Part shown: one piece after another, positions 42,376 to 51,399 of the stretch
How positions within the stretch are numbered: position 1 is the stretch's first letter
How the letters are laid out: each line of letters starts with the position of its first letter
Assembly: GCF_047246645.1 (NCBI RefSeq)
Contig: NZ_JBFOKR010000017.1
Location: 1-64,000, forward strand
Reading direction: 5' to 3'
Length of the DNA stretch: 64,000 bases
From: Ferdinandcohnia sp047246645
Lineage (GTDB): Bacteria > Bacillota > Bacilli > Bacillales > Bacillaceae_L
Translations under genes and position numbers: made by a program
Notes under the pieces: model-generated
Database searches by the model: none
Told to the model about the DNA's origin: nothing
What the model saw: the letters and a program-made list of their open reading frames with translations, nothing else

Positions 42376-44121
42376 TTATCTAACCCAAGCCCCGCTTGCG
42401 TTAAGTTTATAACCACCGATTGTTGTGTTAGCTGCCATTTCCCCATTTGAGTAGAAGTAGTACCAAGTACCACCAATTATTTTCCAGCCTGTAACCATTT
42501 TACCGTTACCAGGGGTTAGGTAATACCAGGCGCCTCCATCGTAAAACCATCCAGTAGACATGACACCTGATTTACTCATGAAGTACCAGCTGCCGGCGTT
42601 ATTGAACCACTTATTCGTCACCATTACACCGTTGCCGTCCATGAAGTACCATGCTTTGTCATATACCCAATTATTGGTTACCATTCCACCGCCTGTGCCC
42701 ATGAAGTACCAAAGGCCGTTGCTTTGTATCCATTTGCTTTCAAGCATAACTCCTTTAGCATCAACATAGTACCAAGTGCCGCCGGATTTCACCCAGCTGT
42801 TTGTTACCATTGCGCCACTTTTACCTAGGTAGTACCATAGTCCGCCGCTTTGTACCCATTTGTTTTCAACCATTGCACCGTTTGCGTCTAGAAAATACCA
42901 CGGACCATCTAGTAACCAGCCGGTTTTCTTGTTACAGTATTGGTCTTCATAGTACCATTTATTACTTTTTTGTACCCACTTGTAGACAGAAGGGGCATTC
43001 GGTTCTTCCTCTTCGATATATACGCGTGTACCGTTTGTAACTAATTGATTTATCACATTTTGAGCAGCTTCATTTAATGAGTTGTAAGAGAGATCAACCA
43101 TTGAAAGTGAAGGGATTTCCAGCAACACACTAATATCCGAAATATCGTTATATCCTAGATTCAGAATATAAAGCTGATCTAATCCTTTCAATGGGGATAG
43201 CTCTGTAATGTGATTATGGGTTACTGTTAATGTAACTAGTTTCGTTAGATGAGTAACAAATGTAAGATCAGTTACTCCCGATTCTTCTAATCCTAACCAT
43301 TGTAGGTTCGTTAGTCCTGCTATAGGAGCAAAATCAGAGATTTGATTTCCATTTAAATTTAGAGACTGTAAGTTTGTTAAACCACTGATTGGTTGGATAT
43401 CTGTGAGTAGATTATTCTGCGCGTAAAGATAGTTCAACGTAGTTAGATTTTCAATTGGACTTACATCTGTAATTTGATTATCATTCAAATCCAAGAAGTA
43501 TAATTTTGTAGCCTCTTCAAGTCCTTCTATTGATTTGATTCCATATCCGTTCGCATACAAACCTGTCATGCCATTGATATCACTGCTTTCAAGAGGGCGA
43601 TCAAACAGCCCGAGTGATACTTTTACTGCTTGTTCCAATCCAGCATCAATAAAATATAATGGAGTTGGTACAGTTGCTGCTACAAACGTATCACTTTCAA
43701 CAACCTCTCCATTCCTTACAAGCTGTACCTCCACCTCATAGTCTGTTTCGGGAGATAGATTATCAACTTGGTAATACTGACCTTCAACATCCTGGTAAGG
43801 TACTTTCCCCTTAAGAGCTCCGTCTACATAAATATGGTACTCCAATCCATCAGTATTACTATTTTCTTGAATAAGACCAAATTTGATACTAAGTGATGTA
43901 TCTAAAGCATAGTTAGTATGCGCATATAGATTGTTCCATTGATATGTATCACAAGTTGGGTCGTTGCTGTCACAGTTTATGTTTTTGGTTACCACAGGGC
44001 TGGCAGTATTCATCTTAGGTTCACCAGTCGCGCTCTCTGCACCAACTGTAGTTATTGGTATTAGTAATGTTACAAGCAATGTACAGGTTACTACTAAATT
44101 AATAAATGTAAACTTATGCAA
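42376..44121 (-). CDS. Secreted leucine-rich-repeat protein with cell-wall/glucan-binding repeats (paralogue 1)
   Basis: The 581-residue protein has a signal peptide (about residues 1-28), a Cys pair in INCDSNDPTCDTY, a beta-rich FN3-like region (to about 160), and six or so internalin-type leucine-rich repeats, for example LDLNDNQITDVSPIENL. The C-terminus has nine aromatic repeats of the form W-Y-Y/F-x-D-x-x-G-x-M, ending NTTIGGYKLNASGAWVR. The repeats match the choline/glucan-binding (CW_binding_1) type and should hold it on the cell surface non-covalently. The LRR part probably binds a protein or glycan. It has its own promoter motif and terminator. Confidence 0.9.
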   Translation of the reverse strand: MHKFTFINLVVTCTLLVTLLIPITTVGAESATGEPKMNTASPVVTKNINCDSNDPTCDTYQWNNLYAHTNYALDTSLSIKFGLIQENSNTDGLEYHIYVDGALKGKVPYQDVEGQYYQVDNLSPETDYEVEVQLVRNGEVVESDTFVAATVPTPLYFIDAGLEQAVKVSLGLFDRPLESSDINGMTGLYANGYGIKSIEGLEEATKLYFLDLNDNQITDVSPIENLTTLNYLYAQNNLLTDIQPISGLTNLQSLNLNGNQISDFAPIAGLTNLQWLGLEESGVTDLTFVTHLTKLVTLTVTHNHITELSPLKGLDQLYILNLGYNDISDISVLLEIPSLSMVDLSYNSLNEAAQNVINQLVTNGTRVYIEEEEPNAPSVYKWVQKSNKWYYEDQYCNKKTGWLLDGPWYFLDANGAMVENKWVQSGGLWYYLGKSGAMVTNSWVKSGGTWYYVDAKGVMLESKWIQSNGLWYFMGTGGGMVTNNWVYDKAWYFMDGNGVMVTNKWFNNAGSWYFMSKSGVMSTGWFYDGGAWYYLTPGNGKMVTGWKIIGGTWYYFYSNGEMAANTTIGGYKLNASGAWVR

Positions 44122-44149
44122 AACTCTACCCCTTTTCAGATTATAAATT

Positions 44150-44172
44150 CTAGTAATCTACTTTATTATACT
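44150..44172 (-). promoter_or_regulatory. Promoter motif of LRR paralogue 1 (TATAAT-N2-AGTAGA)
   Basis: On the minus strand TATAAT (44165-44170) is followed two bases later by AGTAGA (44157-44162). The same arrangement occurs before the three other LRR genes. Confidence 0.55.
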
Positions 44173-44216
44173 AGACTGATAACGATATGGTAATAAATTG
44201 TATTTTACGGATGTGT

Positions 44217-44250
44217 TTTAAAAAAGCGGACTCATCCGAGTCCGCTTTTT
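44217..44250 (-). terminator. Terminator of LRR protein 2 gene
   Basis: AAAAAGCGGACTC pairs perfectly with GAGTCCGCTTTTT around ATCC. Confidence 0.85.
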
Positions 44251-44259
44251 CATTACTTA

Positions 44260-46116
44260 TTATCTAACCCAAGCACCGCTTGCGTTAAGTTTGTAACCAC
44301 CGATTGTTGTGTTGTATGCCATTTTACCACTTGGGTAGAAGTAGTACCAAGTACCACCGATTACTTGCCAGCCTGTAACCATTTTTCCACTCTTAGGTGT
44401 TAAGTAATACCAAGAACCCCCATTACTTAACCAACCAGTTGACATTACACCTGATTTGCTCATGTAATACCAGCTGCCGCCGTTGCTGATCCACTTGTTT
44501 GTTACCATAACGCCGTTACCGTCCATATAGTACCAAGCACCATCTTGTACCCAGTTGTTAGTAACCATTGCGCCACCTTTACCCATGTAGTACCAAAGGC
44601 CACCGCTTTGAACCCATTTGTTTTCAAGCATTACACCTTTTGCATCCACATAGTACCATGTAGCACCAGATTTTACCCAGTTGTTGGTAACCATTGCGCC
44701 ACCTTTACCTAGGTAGTACCATAAACCACCGTCTTGTGCCCAGCCATTTTCAACCATTGCACCGTTTTTATCTAGGTAATACCAAACGCCATCTTGTACC
44801 CAACCAGTTTTTCTGTTTCCATATTGATCTTCGTAATACCATTTGTTATTTTCATATACCCAGTCGTAGACAGAAGGTGCTGGTTCTTCTTCTTCGTAGC
44901 CGTTCCAAACATCTACTCCGTTTGCAAGCAATTGTTCAATTACACCTTGTGCCGCTGCATTTAACGGATTATTTGTAACATCAACCGTTAATAATGAAGG
45001 AAGACTAAGTAATGTACTAATATCAGAGATATTATTATCTGCTATATCTAGCCAATAAAGCTGATCTAAACCAGCTAAAGGAGTAATATCAGAGATATTG
45101 TTTATCCATAACGATAAATCTACTAAATTCGTTAAGTTAGAAACAAATGAAACATTAGTTACACCTGTGTCTGTTAACCCTAAAGAAACCAAGTTAGTTA
45201 GTCCTGCAAGAGGATTGAAGTTTGTTATTTGATTTCCACTTAAGTATAAGTATTCTAAGTTAGTAAGTCCTGTTAGCGGTGCAATATTAGTAAACTTATT
45301 ATCCGCTAAATATAAACTTGTTAAATTTGTTAAATTCGTAATCGGACTTAAATCTGTAATTTGGTTATCTCCCGCTTGTAAATCAACTAAGTTTGTTAGA
45401 TTAGCAAGTGGACTGATATCCGTAATTTGGTTATCATCAATGCCTAGAGAAGTTATGTTTGTTGCATCCTCAAGACCTGCTATTGATTTAATTCCACGAC
45501 TGTACGCGTACAAATAATCTAAGCTTTGGATATCATTTAATTCAAGAGGACGATCATATATATCTAGTGTCTCTTTAACCGCTTGTTCTAGCCCTGCATC
45601 ATCAAAATATAATGGAGCTGCAATTGTTGAGGCGAAAAATTCCTGACTTTCAACTGTAACACCTTTTTGAACAAGTCGTACTTCTACTAAGTAATTAGTA
45701 TCTGGTCTTAGATTTTTAATCTCGTAAGTAACATCTTCTTCCTGGCCTTCTTGATAAGCTACTTTCCCTTTAAGAACACCATCTAAATAGAAGTGGTATT
45801 CCATACCATACGTATCAATATTGTATTGATAATAGTATGCTGCGATATTAATTGAAGTGTCTAATGAATAGTTAACATACGCATTTAATTCACTCCACAC
45901 ATACGTATCACAAGTTGGATCAGAGCTGTCACATGCAGCACTGCTTACATTTGCAGTTGAGACTGACTTATTTGTTTCAACCTTCTCTGCAATTTCAGTT
46001 ACAGCTTGCTTTGTTACAGCAGTATTCTTTTCTGCTGCAACTGATGTTACTGGCAACAATACAGTTACAAGTAACGCAAATGTTGCTAATAGATTAATAA
46101 ACTTGAACTTTTGCAA
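44260..46116 (-). CDS. Secreted leucine-rich-repeat protein with cell-wall-binding repeats (paralogue 2)
   Basis: The 618-residue protein has the same order as paralogue 1: signal peptide (ending near VAAEK), a Ala/Thr/Val-rich spacer, AACDSSDPTCDTY, a beta domain, about seven regular 22-residue leucine-rich repeats (for example SLYLADNKFTNIAPLTGLT), then nine aromatic wall-binding repeats and the shared end. Its repeat module is almost identical in DNA to that of paralogue 3 while the LRR part differs. A TTTTTGTCGAAA sequence lies 100 bases upstream. The role is most likely surface binding or adhesion. Confidence 0.9.
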   Translation of the reverse strand: MQKFKFINLLATFALLVTVLLPVTSVAAEKNTAVTKQAVTEIAEKVETNKSVSTANVSSAACDSSDPTCDTYVWSELNAYVNYSLDTSINIAAYYYQYNIDTYGMEYHFYLDGVLKGKVAYQEGQEEDVTYEIKNLRPDTNYLVEVRLVQKGVTVESQEFFASTIAAPLYFDDAGLEQAVKETLDIYDRPLELNDIQSLDYLYAYSRGIKSIAGLEDATNITSLGIDDNQITDISPLANLTNLVDLQAGDNQITDLSPITNLTNLTSLYLADNKFTNIAPLTGLTNLEYLYLSGNQITNFNPLAGLTNLVSLGLTDTGVTNVSFVSNLTNLVDLSLWINNISDITPLAGLDQLYWLDIADNNISDISTLLSLPSLLTVDVTNNPLNAAAQGVIEQLLANGVDVWNGYEEEEPAPSVYDWVYENNKWYYEDQYGNRKTGWVQDGVWYYLDKNGAMVENGWAQDGGLWYYLGKGGAMVTNNWVKSGATWYYVDAKGVMLENKWVQSGGLWYYMGKGGAMVTNNWVQDGAWYYMDGNGVMVTNKWISNGGSWYYMSKSGVMSTGWLSNGGSWYYLTPKSGKMVTGWQVIGGTWYYFYPSGKMAYNTTIGGYKLNASGAWVR

Positions 46117-46154
46117 ATTAATGCCCCCCTATTTATAAATAAATGGATCACTTC

Positions 46155-46180
46155 CATTTATCTACTAAATTATACAAAAT
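46155..46180 (-). promoter_or_regulatory. Promoter motif of LRR paralogue 2
   Basis: Minus-strand TATAAT (46169-46174), two bases, then AGTAGA (46161-46166), 53 bases before the start codon, with TGGAA just downstream. Confidence 0.55.
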
Positions 46181-46215
46181 TTTTTAGGTTAATAGTAATG
46201 TTTTTTATAATTTTT

Positions 46216-46222
46216 GTCGAAA
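46216..46222 (+). promoter_or_regulatory. Spo0A-box-like sequence upstream of LRR paralogue 2
   Basis: TTTTTGTCGAAA contains the full 0A-box core TGTCGAA, about 45 bases upstream of the -10 motif. A single site, so only suggestive. Confidence 0.35.
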
Positions 46223-46299
46223 TTTAAGTCATTTCTGGTGGGTCTTGCGTGCTATATATCGAAAAAATAAAAACCTTTGATTCTTTTAAAAGCCAACAT

Positions 46300-46327
46300 A
46301 AAAAGCGGACCCACCCGAGTCCGCTTT
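46300..46327 (-). terminator. Terminator of LRR protein 3 gene
   Basis: AAAAAGCGGAC and GTCCGCTTT form a stem around a GC-rich loop, as for the sister genes. Confidence 0.7.
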
Positions 46328-46336
46328 CTCACTATA

Positions 46337-48136
46337 TTATCTAACCCAAGCACCGCTTGCGTTAAGTTTATAACCACCGATTGTTGTGTTGTATGCCATT
46401 TTACCACTTGAGTAGAAGTAGTACCAAGTACCACCGATTACTTGCCAGCCTGTAACCATTTTTCCACTCTTAGGTGTTAAGTAATACCAAGAACCGCCAT
46501 TGCTTAACCAACCAGTTGACATGATACCTGATTTACTCATGAAATACCAGCTGCCACCGTTACTGATCCACTTGTTTGTTACCATAACGCCGTTACCGTC
46601 CATATAATACCAAGCACCATCTTGTACCCAGTTGTTAGTAACCATTGCGCCACCTTTGCCCATGTAGTACCATAGACCACCGCTTTGTACCCATTTGTTT
46701 TCAAGCATGACACCTTTAGCGTCAACATAGTACCATGTAGCACCAGATTTTACCCAGTTGTTGGTTACCATTGCGCCGCCTTTACCTAGGTAGTACCATA
46801 GACCACCGTCTTGTGCCCAGCCATTTTCAACCATTGCACCGTTTTTATCTAGGTAATACCAAACGCCATCTTGTACCCAGCCGGTTTTTCTGTTTCCATA
46901 CTGATCTTCGTAATACCATTTGTTATTTTCATATACCCAGTCGTAGACAGAAGGTGCTGGGGTTGGATCTTCATCTTCATATACAAAGTTCCAAACCTCT
47001 ACCCCTTTGGCTAACAGTTGGTTAATAACTTCCTCAGCATTTTCATTTAACGGGTTGTTTGAAATATCAACGAAATCTAAATTTGATAGTGCTGTTAATA
47101 TAGCAAGTTCAGAGATTTTGTTATCCGAGATATCCAGGTGAACTAATTGGTCTAACTCCACCATAGAAGAAATATCCCAAATATTATTCCCCCATGCCGA
47201 TAATGTTTGTAGATTTTTTAATTGAGTAACAAACCATACATCAGTCACACCTGTTGTACTTATTCCTAAAGAAACTAGTTTTTCCTTTGCTGCAATAGGA
47301 GTAAAGTCATCAATCTTATTCCCATTTAAAAGTAAAACCACTAAGTTATCTAGATTATCTATCGGGGAAATATCTGTAATTTGATTATAACTTGCAAATA
47401 AGTATTGCAGTTGCGCAAGCTTCGCGATAGGACTTAGATCAGTAATTAAGTTACCTTCTATATCTAAATGCAATAAGCTTGTTGCATCTTCAAGTCCATC
47501 AATTGATTTAATTCCGTATCCGCTTGCATATAAATCTACTATTCCTTGAATATCACTTAGTTCAAGTGGACGTTCATACACTCCTAGAGAATCTTTGACC
47601 GCTTGTTCTAACCCTGCATCCTCAAAGTATAATGGTGAAGCAATTGTAGCTACAGGAAAGCTTTGGCTCTCTATTGCAACTCCGTTTTGAACCATTCGTA
47701 TTTCTACATCATATTCAGTCTCTGGTTGTAGATTATTAATCTCGTAATTTACCTCTTCGTTCTGGGATTCATCATAAGGAACAATCCCCTTAAGAACACC
47801 ATTTAAATAAAAATGAAACTCGATACCATTCGTATCTACATTGTATAAATAATAGTAAGCACCAACACTAATAGAAGTGTCCAATGCATGATTTAGTTTC
47901 ACTCCGAGCGCATACTTCTGATATGTATCACATGTTGGATCACTACTATCACATACAGCGTTGCTTACTTTTACAGATTGAGCCTGCATACTTGCCTCAA
48001 CCTTCTGTGTTGCTGTCATTACAGCTTGCTTCGTTACAGCAGTATTCTTTTCCGCTGCAACTGATGTTACTGGCAACAATACTGTTACAAGTAAAGCAAA
48101 TGTTGCTAGTAAATTGATAAACGTAAACTTTTGCAA
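46337..48136 (-). CDS. Secreted leucine-rich-repeat protein with cell-wall-binding repeats (paralogue 3)
   Basis: The 599-residue protein shares its first 35 residues almost exactly with paralogue 2, then has VCDSSDPTCDTYQ, the beta domain, about six leucine-rich repeats that are less regular than in paralogue 2 (for example LLHLDIEGNLITDLSPIAKL), and nine wall-binding repeats. The LRR surface differs, so ligand specificity may differ. It is divergent from the plus-strand protein gene at 48365. The common promoter motif lies 53 bases upstream. Confidence 0.9.
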   Translation of the reverse strand: MQKFTFINLLATFALLVTVLLPVTSVAAEKNTAVTKQAVMTATQKVEASMQAQSVKVSNAVCDSSDPTCDTYQKYALGVKLNHALDTSISVGAYYYLYNVDTNGIEFHFYLNGVLKGIVPYDESQNEEVNYEINNLQPETEYDVEIRMVQNGVAIESQSFPVATIASPLYFEDAGLEQAVKDSLGVYERPLELSDIQGIVDLYASGYGIKSIDGLEDATSLLHLDIEGNLITDLSPIAKLAQLQYLFASYNQITDISPIDNLDNLVVLLLNGNKIDDFTPIAAKEKLVSLGISTTGVTDVWFVTQLKNLQTLSAWGNNIWDISSMVELDQLVHLDISDNKISELAILTALSNLDFVDISNNPLNENAEEVINQLLAKGVEVWNFVYEDEDPTPAPSVYDWVYENNKWYYEDQYGNRKTGWVQDGVWYYLDKNGAMVENGWAQDGGLWYYLGKGGAMVTNNWVKSGATWYYVDAKGVMLENKWVQSGGLWYYMGKGGAMVTNNWVQDGAWYYMDGNGVMVTNKWISNGGSWYFMSKSGIMSTGWLSNGGSWYYLTPKSGKMVTGWQVIGGTWYYFYSSGKMAYNTTIGGYKLNASGAWVR

Positions 48137-48164
48137 AATAATGCCCCCCTATTAGTAAATAAAT

Positions 48165-48200
48165 GAATTAGTTCCATTTATCTACTAAATTATACAAAAT
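48165..48200 (-). promoter_or_regulatory. Promoter motif of LRR paralogue 3
   Basis: Minus-strand TATAAT (48189-48194), two bases, then AGTAGA (48181-48186) and TGGAA, identical to paralogue 2 across this stretch. Confidence 0.55.
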
Positions 48201-48364
48201 TCGAGGGGTTAACGTAATAGTTTTTATGTGAGTATGTCAGATTTTGTATAGGAAACTGCTATGATTGAATTACCTTCTCGTTTTAACCAAGACTTTTTTC
48301 TAGCAATTTCCAGAATATATTCATATAATAATAAATTGTTAAAATTACATATTGGAGGACGAGC

Positions 48365-50170
48365 ATGAACAGACAGAGAAAATTATTATTTTTCATTCTA
48401 CTAGCTGCACTAGTTATTACTATCCTACCTACAAAACAAGTAGGAGCAGCAGAGTTAAAAGAGCTTCAATTGAATCATTCCTATTATGTTTCTGAAGCAA
48501 TTATGTATAAAGATAAGGCTTTTTTAGTAGGTGGAGAGCGTAAGAGCAATATGTCTGATGTTCAGGTCCAAGTTGTCGTTACGAATGGCGCTAACCGACA
48601 AGTCGTTGTTCCTGCATCTGTATTTAATACAAATCCTACTAACCCGGATATGCCTTTTATCATTGGTGAAACTAAGAGCCATTTAATTCTTGGCAGCCAC
48701 GAAGACAGTTATAATATCGAAACTGTTGTTCTACTAAATAAGGATACATATCAGTATCAAAAGTTGAGTATTGATGAGTTTTATGTACCTTATTATCAAA
48801 TGCTGGAGAACGGTGGATACTCTTCAGGAGAATTTAGCTTTGAGTTCACAACTCACCAAGATAGTAGTGTAATGTGGGTTGTCGCTCATAAAAGTCCAAG
48901 ATATGACGATGAGTTAAGCAAAGAAGTTCCAGGTATCAGTATCGTTTTACATAACAGTGCTGGAATCGTCAAAGCATATGAGGATGTTGAAGTATCTTCA
49001 GGTGGCTCTACTTATTTTGATAGTCGAGTAGATAGCAGAATCAGCAGCGACCGTGAAGGCAATTTTTATTACGTAAATGAAAATGGACAAGCGAATTCCT
49101 TTAACAAGATTGACAGCAAAGGAAATGAAACAGCTTTTACCTATTCGAATCAGTATGCAATGGGTTTTAACGAACCTGCAATTATCAACGGAAACATCGT
49201 TTACGCAGATTACTCTTCCAACCGAATGCAGTATACTGGCGTATTCCAAATGAAAGATGGCAAACTAACTGAACTGAAGCAACACTACGAATTGTTTAAT
49301 CAAGTAGTAGATGGAAACGGAAACCTTTGGTACGGCCATTGGGACAGTGCTACAAGCGGTTGGGCATTTGGATATCTCCTACCAACCTCCTATACTAGCA
49401 ATTTCGTATATAAACGTACTGGAACATGGTATTTTGACATCTATCAAAATCAACTACTCGTGTATAGTGTAGATGGTTATGGCTTTACTACCATCGAATC
49501 TCCTGGTTCTTCTAAAAATGGCTGGGCATATGAAAATGGGAATTGGTATTATTACAAAGGCGGATATAAAGCTACCGGCTGGGTACTAGCCGATGGCGCT
49601 TGGTATTTCCTTGATGGTAATGGTGTCATGAAAAAAGGTTGGCTACAAACTGCAGGAGCTTGGTACTATTTAGACAATAGTGGTGCGATGAAAACCGGAT
49701 GGGCATTTGTAGGCGGCTCATGGTATTACTTTGACCGTGATGGCGTCATGCAAAAAGGCTGGGTTCAGTCCGCTGGGGCGTGGTACTTCATGGCTGATAG
49801 TGGCGCTATGAAAACAGGTTGGTTGCAATCAAACGGCGCTTGGTATTACCTTACTGACAAAGGAGTTATGACGTCTGGCTGGGCCCAAGTAAATGGTACA
49901 TGGTACTATTTTGACGGAAGTGGTGCTATGAAAACTGGTTGGCTTCAATCTGCTGGTACGTGGTACTTCCTAGATGGCAGTGGCGCGATGAAATCTGGCT
50001 GGTTGAAAAACGCTGGGGCATGGTACTTCCTTGACAGCAATGGTGCTATGAAAACTGGTTGGGTTTCAACAGGTGGTAAATGGTACTATTTATACAGCTC
50101 AGGTGTAATGGCTACAAATACAACCATTGGTGGATACAAATTAGGATCTGATGGAGCTTGGATAAACTAA
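48365..50170 (+). CDS. Secreted protein with unrecognised N-terminal region and ten wall-binding repeats
   Basis: TTGGAGGA precedes the ATG. The 601-residue protein has a signal peptide (about residues 1-30, ending VGAAE). A beta-rich region of about 350 residues follows without LRRs; its repeated strand-turn pattern could be a propeller, but this is a guess. Ten aromatic repeats (AWYFLDGNGVMKKGWLQ type) and the shared end NTTIGGYKLGSDGAWIN complete it. It belongs by its module to the flanking surface proteins but lacks their promoter motif and runs in the opposite direction. Confidence 0.85.
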   Translation: MNRQRKLLFFILLAALVITILPTKQVGAAELKELQLNHSYYVSEAIMYKDKAFLVGGERKSNMSDVQVQVVVTNGANRQVVVPASVFNTNPTNPDMPFIIGETKSHLILGSHEDSYNIETVVLLNKDTYQYQKLSIDEFYVPYYQMLENGGYSSGEFSFEFTTHQDSSVMWVVAHKSPRYDDELSKEVPGISIVLHNSAGIVKAYEDVEVSSGGSTYFDSRVDSRISSDREGNFYYVNENGQANSFNKIDSKGNETAFTYSNQYAMGFNEPAIINGNIVYADYSSNRMQYTGVFQMKDGKLTELKQHYELFNQVVDGNGNLWYGHWDSATSGWAFGYLLPTSYTSNFVYKRTGTWYFDIYQNQLLVYSVDGYGFTTIESPGSSKNGWAYENGNWYYYKGGYKATGWVLADGAWYFLDGNGVMKKGWLQTAGAWYYLDNSGAMKTGWAFVGGSWYYFDRDGVMQKGWVQSAGAWYFMADSGAMKTGWLQSNGAWYYLTDKGVMTSGWAQVNGTWYYFDGSGAMKTGWLQSAGTWYFLDGSGAMKSGWLKNAGAWYFLDSNGAMKTGWVSTGGKWYYLYSSGVMATNTTIGGYKLGSDGAWIN

Positions 50171-50238
50171 ATGAGAGTATTAGAAAACTCGGCGATTGCC
50201 GAGCCTTTAGGCGACATCAGAGCCGTAGTTGCACTTAT

Positions 50239-50306
50239 GCAGCTAGGAAAAAATTTTATACTTTCCTAGCTGCTAAAAAGCGGACCCTACTGAGTCCGCT
50301 TTTTTC
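50239..50306. terminator. Two consecutive hairpins between convergent genes
   Basis: GCAGCTAGGAAA pairs with TTTCCTAGCTGC (50239-50273). AAAAAGCGGA pairs with TCCGCTTTTT (50275-50306). A further CTCGGC-GATT-GCCGAG hairpin lies near 50186-50204. Confidence 0.75.
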
Positions 50307-50360
50307 AATACTCTATTTCGCTCAAGCACCGCTTGCGTTTAGTTTTGTAGACTACTATTT
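50275..50360 (-). pseudogene. 3' relic of another wall-binding-repeat gene
   Basis: Reading on the plus strand, the family terminator is followed by CTCAAGCACCGCTTGCG and TTTAGTTTTGTAGAC, which match the last codons of the LRR genes (for example at 46344-46374) with a frameshift and substitutions. Nothing of the body remains. It is probably the end of a lost paralogue in the same orientation as the others. Confidence 0.65.
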
Positions 50361-50387
50361 TTTGCAATAAATTTTGTTGATTCAGCT

Positions 50388-50873
50388 TCAATGTACTTCA
50401 CCTTTTACTAATTTCCAAATTTTTAATCCATCCGATGGCATTCCGGTAATACCTCCAGATCCTTTTGGATAGAACATCGGGAATGCCGATAGTAAGAACA
50501 TCCCAAGATTCCCAATCATAATGACATGTAACATATTGTGTAAATCACCTTCAGGAGTTCTTCCCATTAGCCAAGCAAACAGGCATGTTACTAGTAATGA
50601 TGCAATCGGCCCTCCTGCCAAGGCTACAATTTTTTGCCACTTCTTTAACTCTTTATCCCACGCACAAAGCCCAAAATACGCCCATTGAAAATGAAAGGAT
50701 AACCGTCCTATTTTGAAATTTTCTTTAATACTACTTGAAATATCGCCTATAAATATCCTCGCAAACGATTTCGAACATACCAGAACTGCAATAGCATGTC
50801 CTAATTCATGAATCAGGACAATCAGTGGACCCGCTACTAAAATCGTTAAAAATACAATGATCAAAGGAGGCAC
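50388..50873 (-). CDS. M50-family site-2-type metalloprotease
   Basis: A GTG start follows AGAGGAAG, ten bases after the preceding gene's stop. The 161-residue protein has four membrane segments. HELGHAIAVLV (about residues 22-32) holds the two zinc His and the catalytic Glu, and GGPIASLLVT resembles the conserved Gly-rich second motif. A clear Asp zinc ligand of the NPDG type is not evident. It is a minimal form without PDZ domain. It might process a membrane regulator or a neighbouring surface protein; its operon partner is the 147-residue protein upstream. Confidence 0.82.
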   Translation of the reverse strand: MPPLIIVFLTILVAGPLIVLIHELGHAIAVLVCSKSFARIFIGDISSSIKENFKIGRLSFHFQWAYFGLCAWDKELKKWQKIVALAGGPIASLLVTCLFAWLMGRTPEGDLHNMLHVIMIGNLGMFLLSAFPMFYPKGSGGITGMPSDGLKIWKLVKGEVH

Positions 50874-50882
50874 CTTCTTCCT

Positions 50883-51326
50883 CTAATAATCATCATCAAT
50901 CCCTTGTAATACTTCGCCAGCATGCCACATATTCAGCTCAAACTCTGTATATACTTCGGGTCTGCCTTGGATTCTTGGATTCACTTTTACCTGTATACCT
51001 GTTAGCTCGTGTATTTCTTTTGCAAGTTCGTTTGCCCTGGTAATTACCTTTGGTTCTAGTTCTTTGCTCCTTTTTAAGATTAACTTTTTTACAGACTCGA
51101 CTTCATGACCCTTAAGACTGCTTAAATTAAATTCCCAAATCACATAGGATTCTTTAATTGGAGAGTACTCCGCTAAAGAAATAGTATCTAGCCCGCAATC
51201 AACACCTGTATCTTCATCATAAAAATCAAGGATTATTACAGGTTCAATTCCAGTAATCCCGTGATGTATTTCAATTACACCCGCTTTTACACCAATACGC
51301 TTTATTGTATTTACTAGTTCTCTCAT
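50883..51326 (-). CDS. Hypothetical 147-residue protein paired with M50 protease
   Basis: The ATG at 51326 is chosen because GGGGGGA lies just upstream; the longer frame reaches back across a terminator. The soluble alpha/beta protein contains IEIHHGITGIEPVIILDFYD and an acidic C-terminus ending in DDDY. Its stop is ten bases before the protease start, so the two are coupled. No family is recognised. Confidence 0.6.
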   Translation of the reverse strand: MRELVNTIKRIGVKAGVIEIHHGITGIEPVIILDFYDEDTGVDCGLDTISLAEYSPIKESYVIWEFNLSSLKGHEVESVKKLILKRSKELEPKVITRANELAKEIHELTGIQVKVNPRIQGRPEVYTEFELNMWHAGEVLQGIDDDY

Positions 51327-51362
51327 CGTATCCCCCCATATTTTTAGAAAAAGCAAAAAGTA

Positions 51363-51391
51363 GAAAAAACCAAAGTCAAAATCGACTTTGG
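51363..51391 (-). terminator. Terminator of LRR protein 4 gene
   Basis: CCAAAGTC and GACTTTGG form the stem; on the minus strand a T run follows. It resembles the terminator at 53203. Confidence 0.75.
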
Positions 51392-51399
51392 CTATTAAA

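Noticed and set aside
50158..50370. Plus-strand 70-codon frame after the wall-binding protein
   Set aside because: It overlaps the end of that gene and three hairpins and reads through the relic of another gene on the opposite strand.
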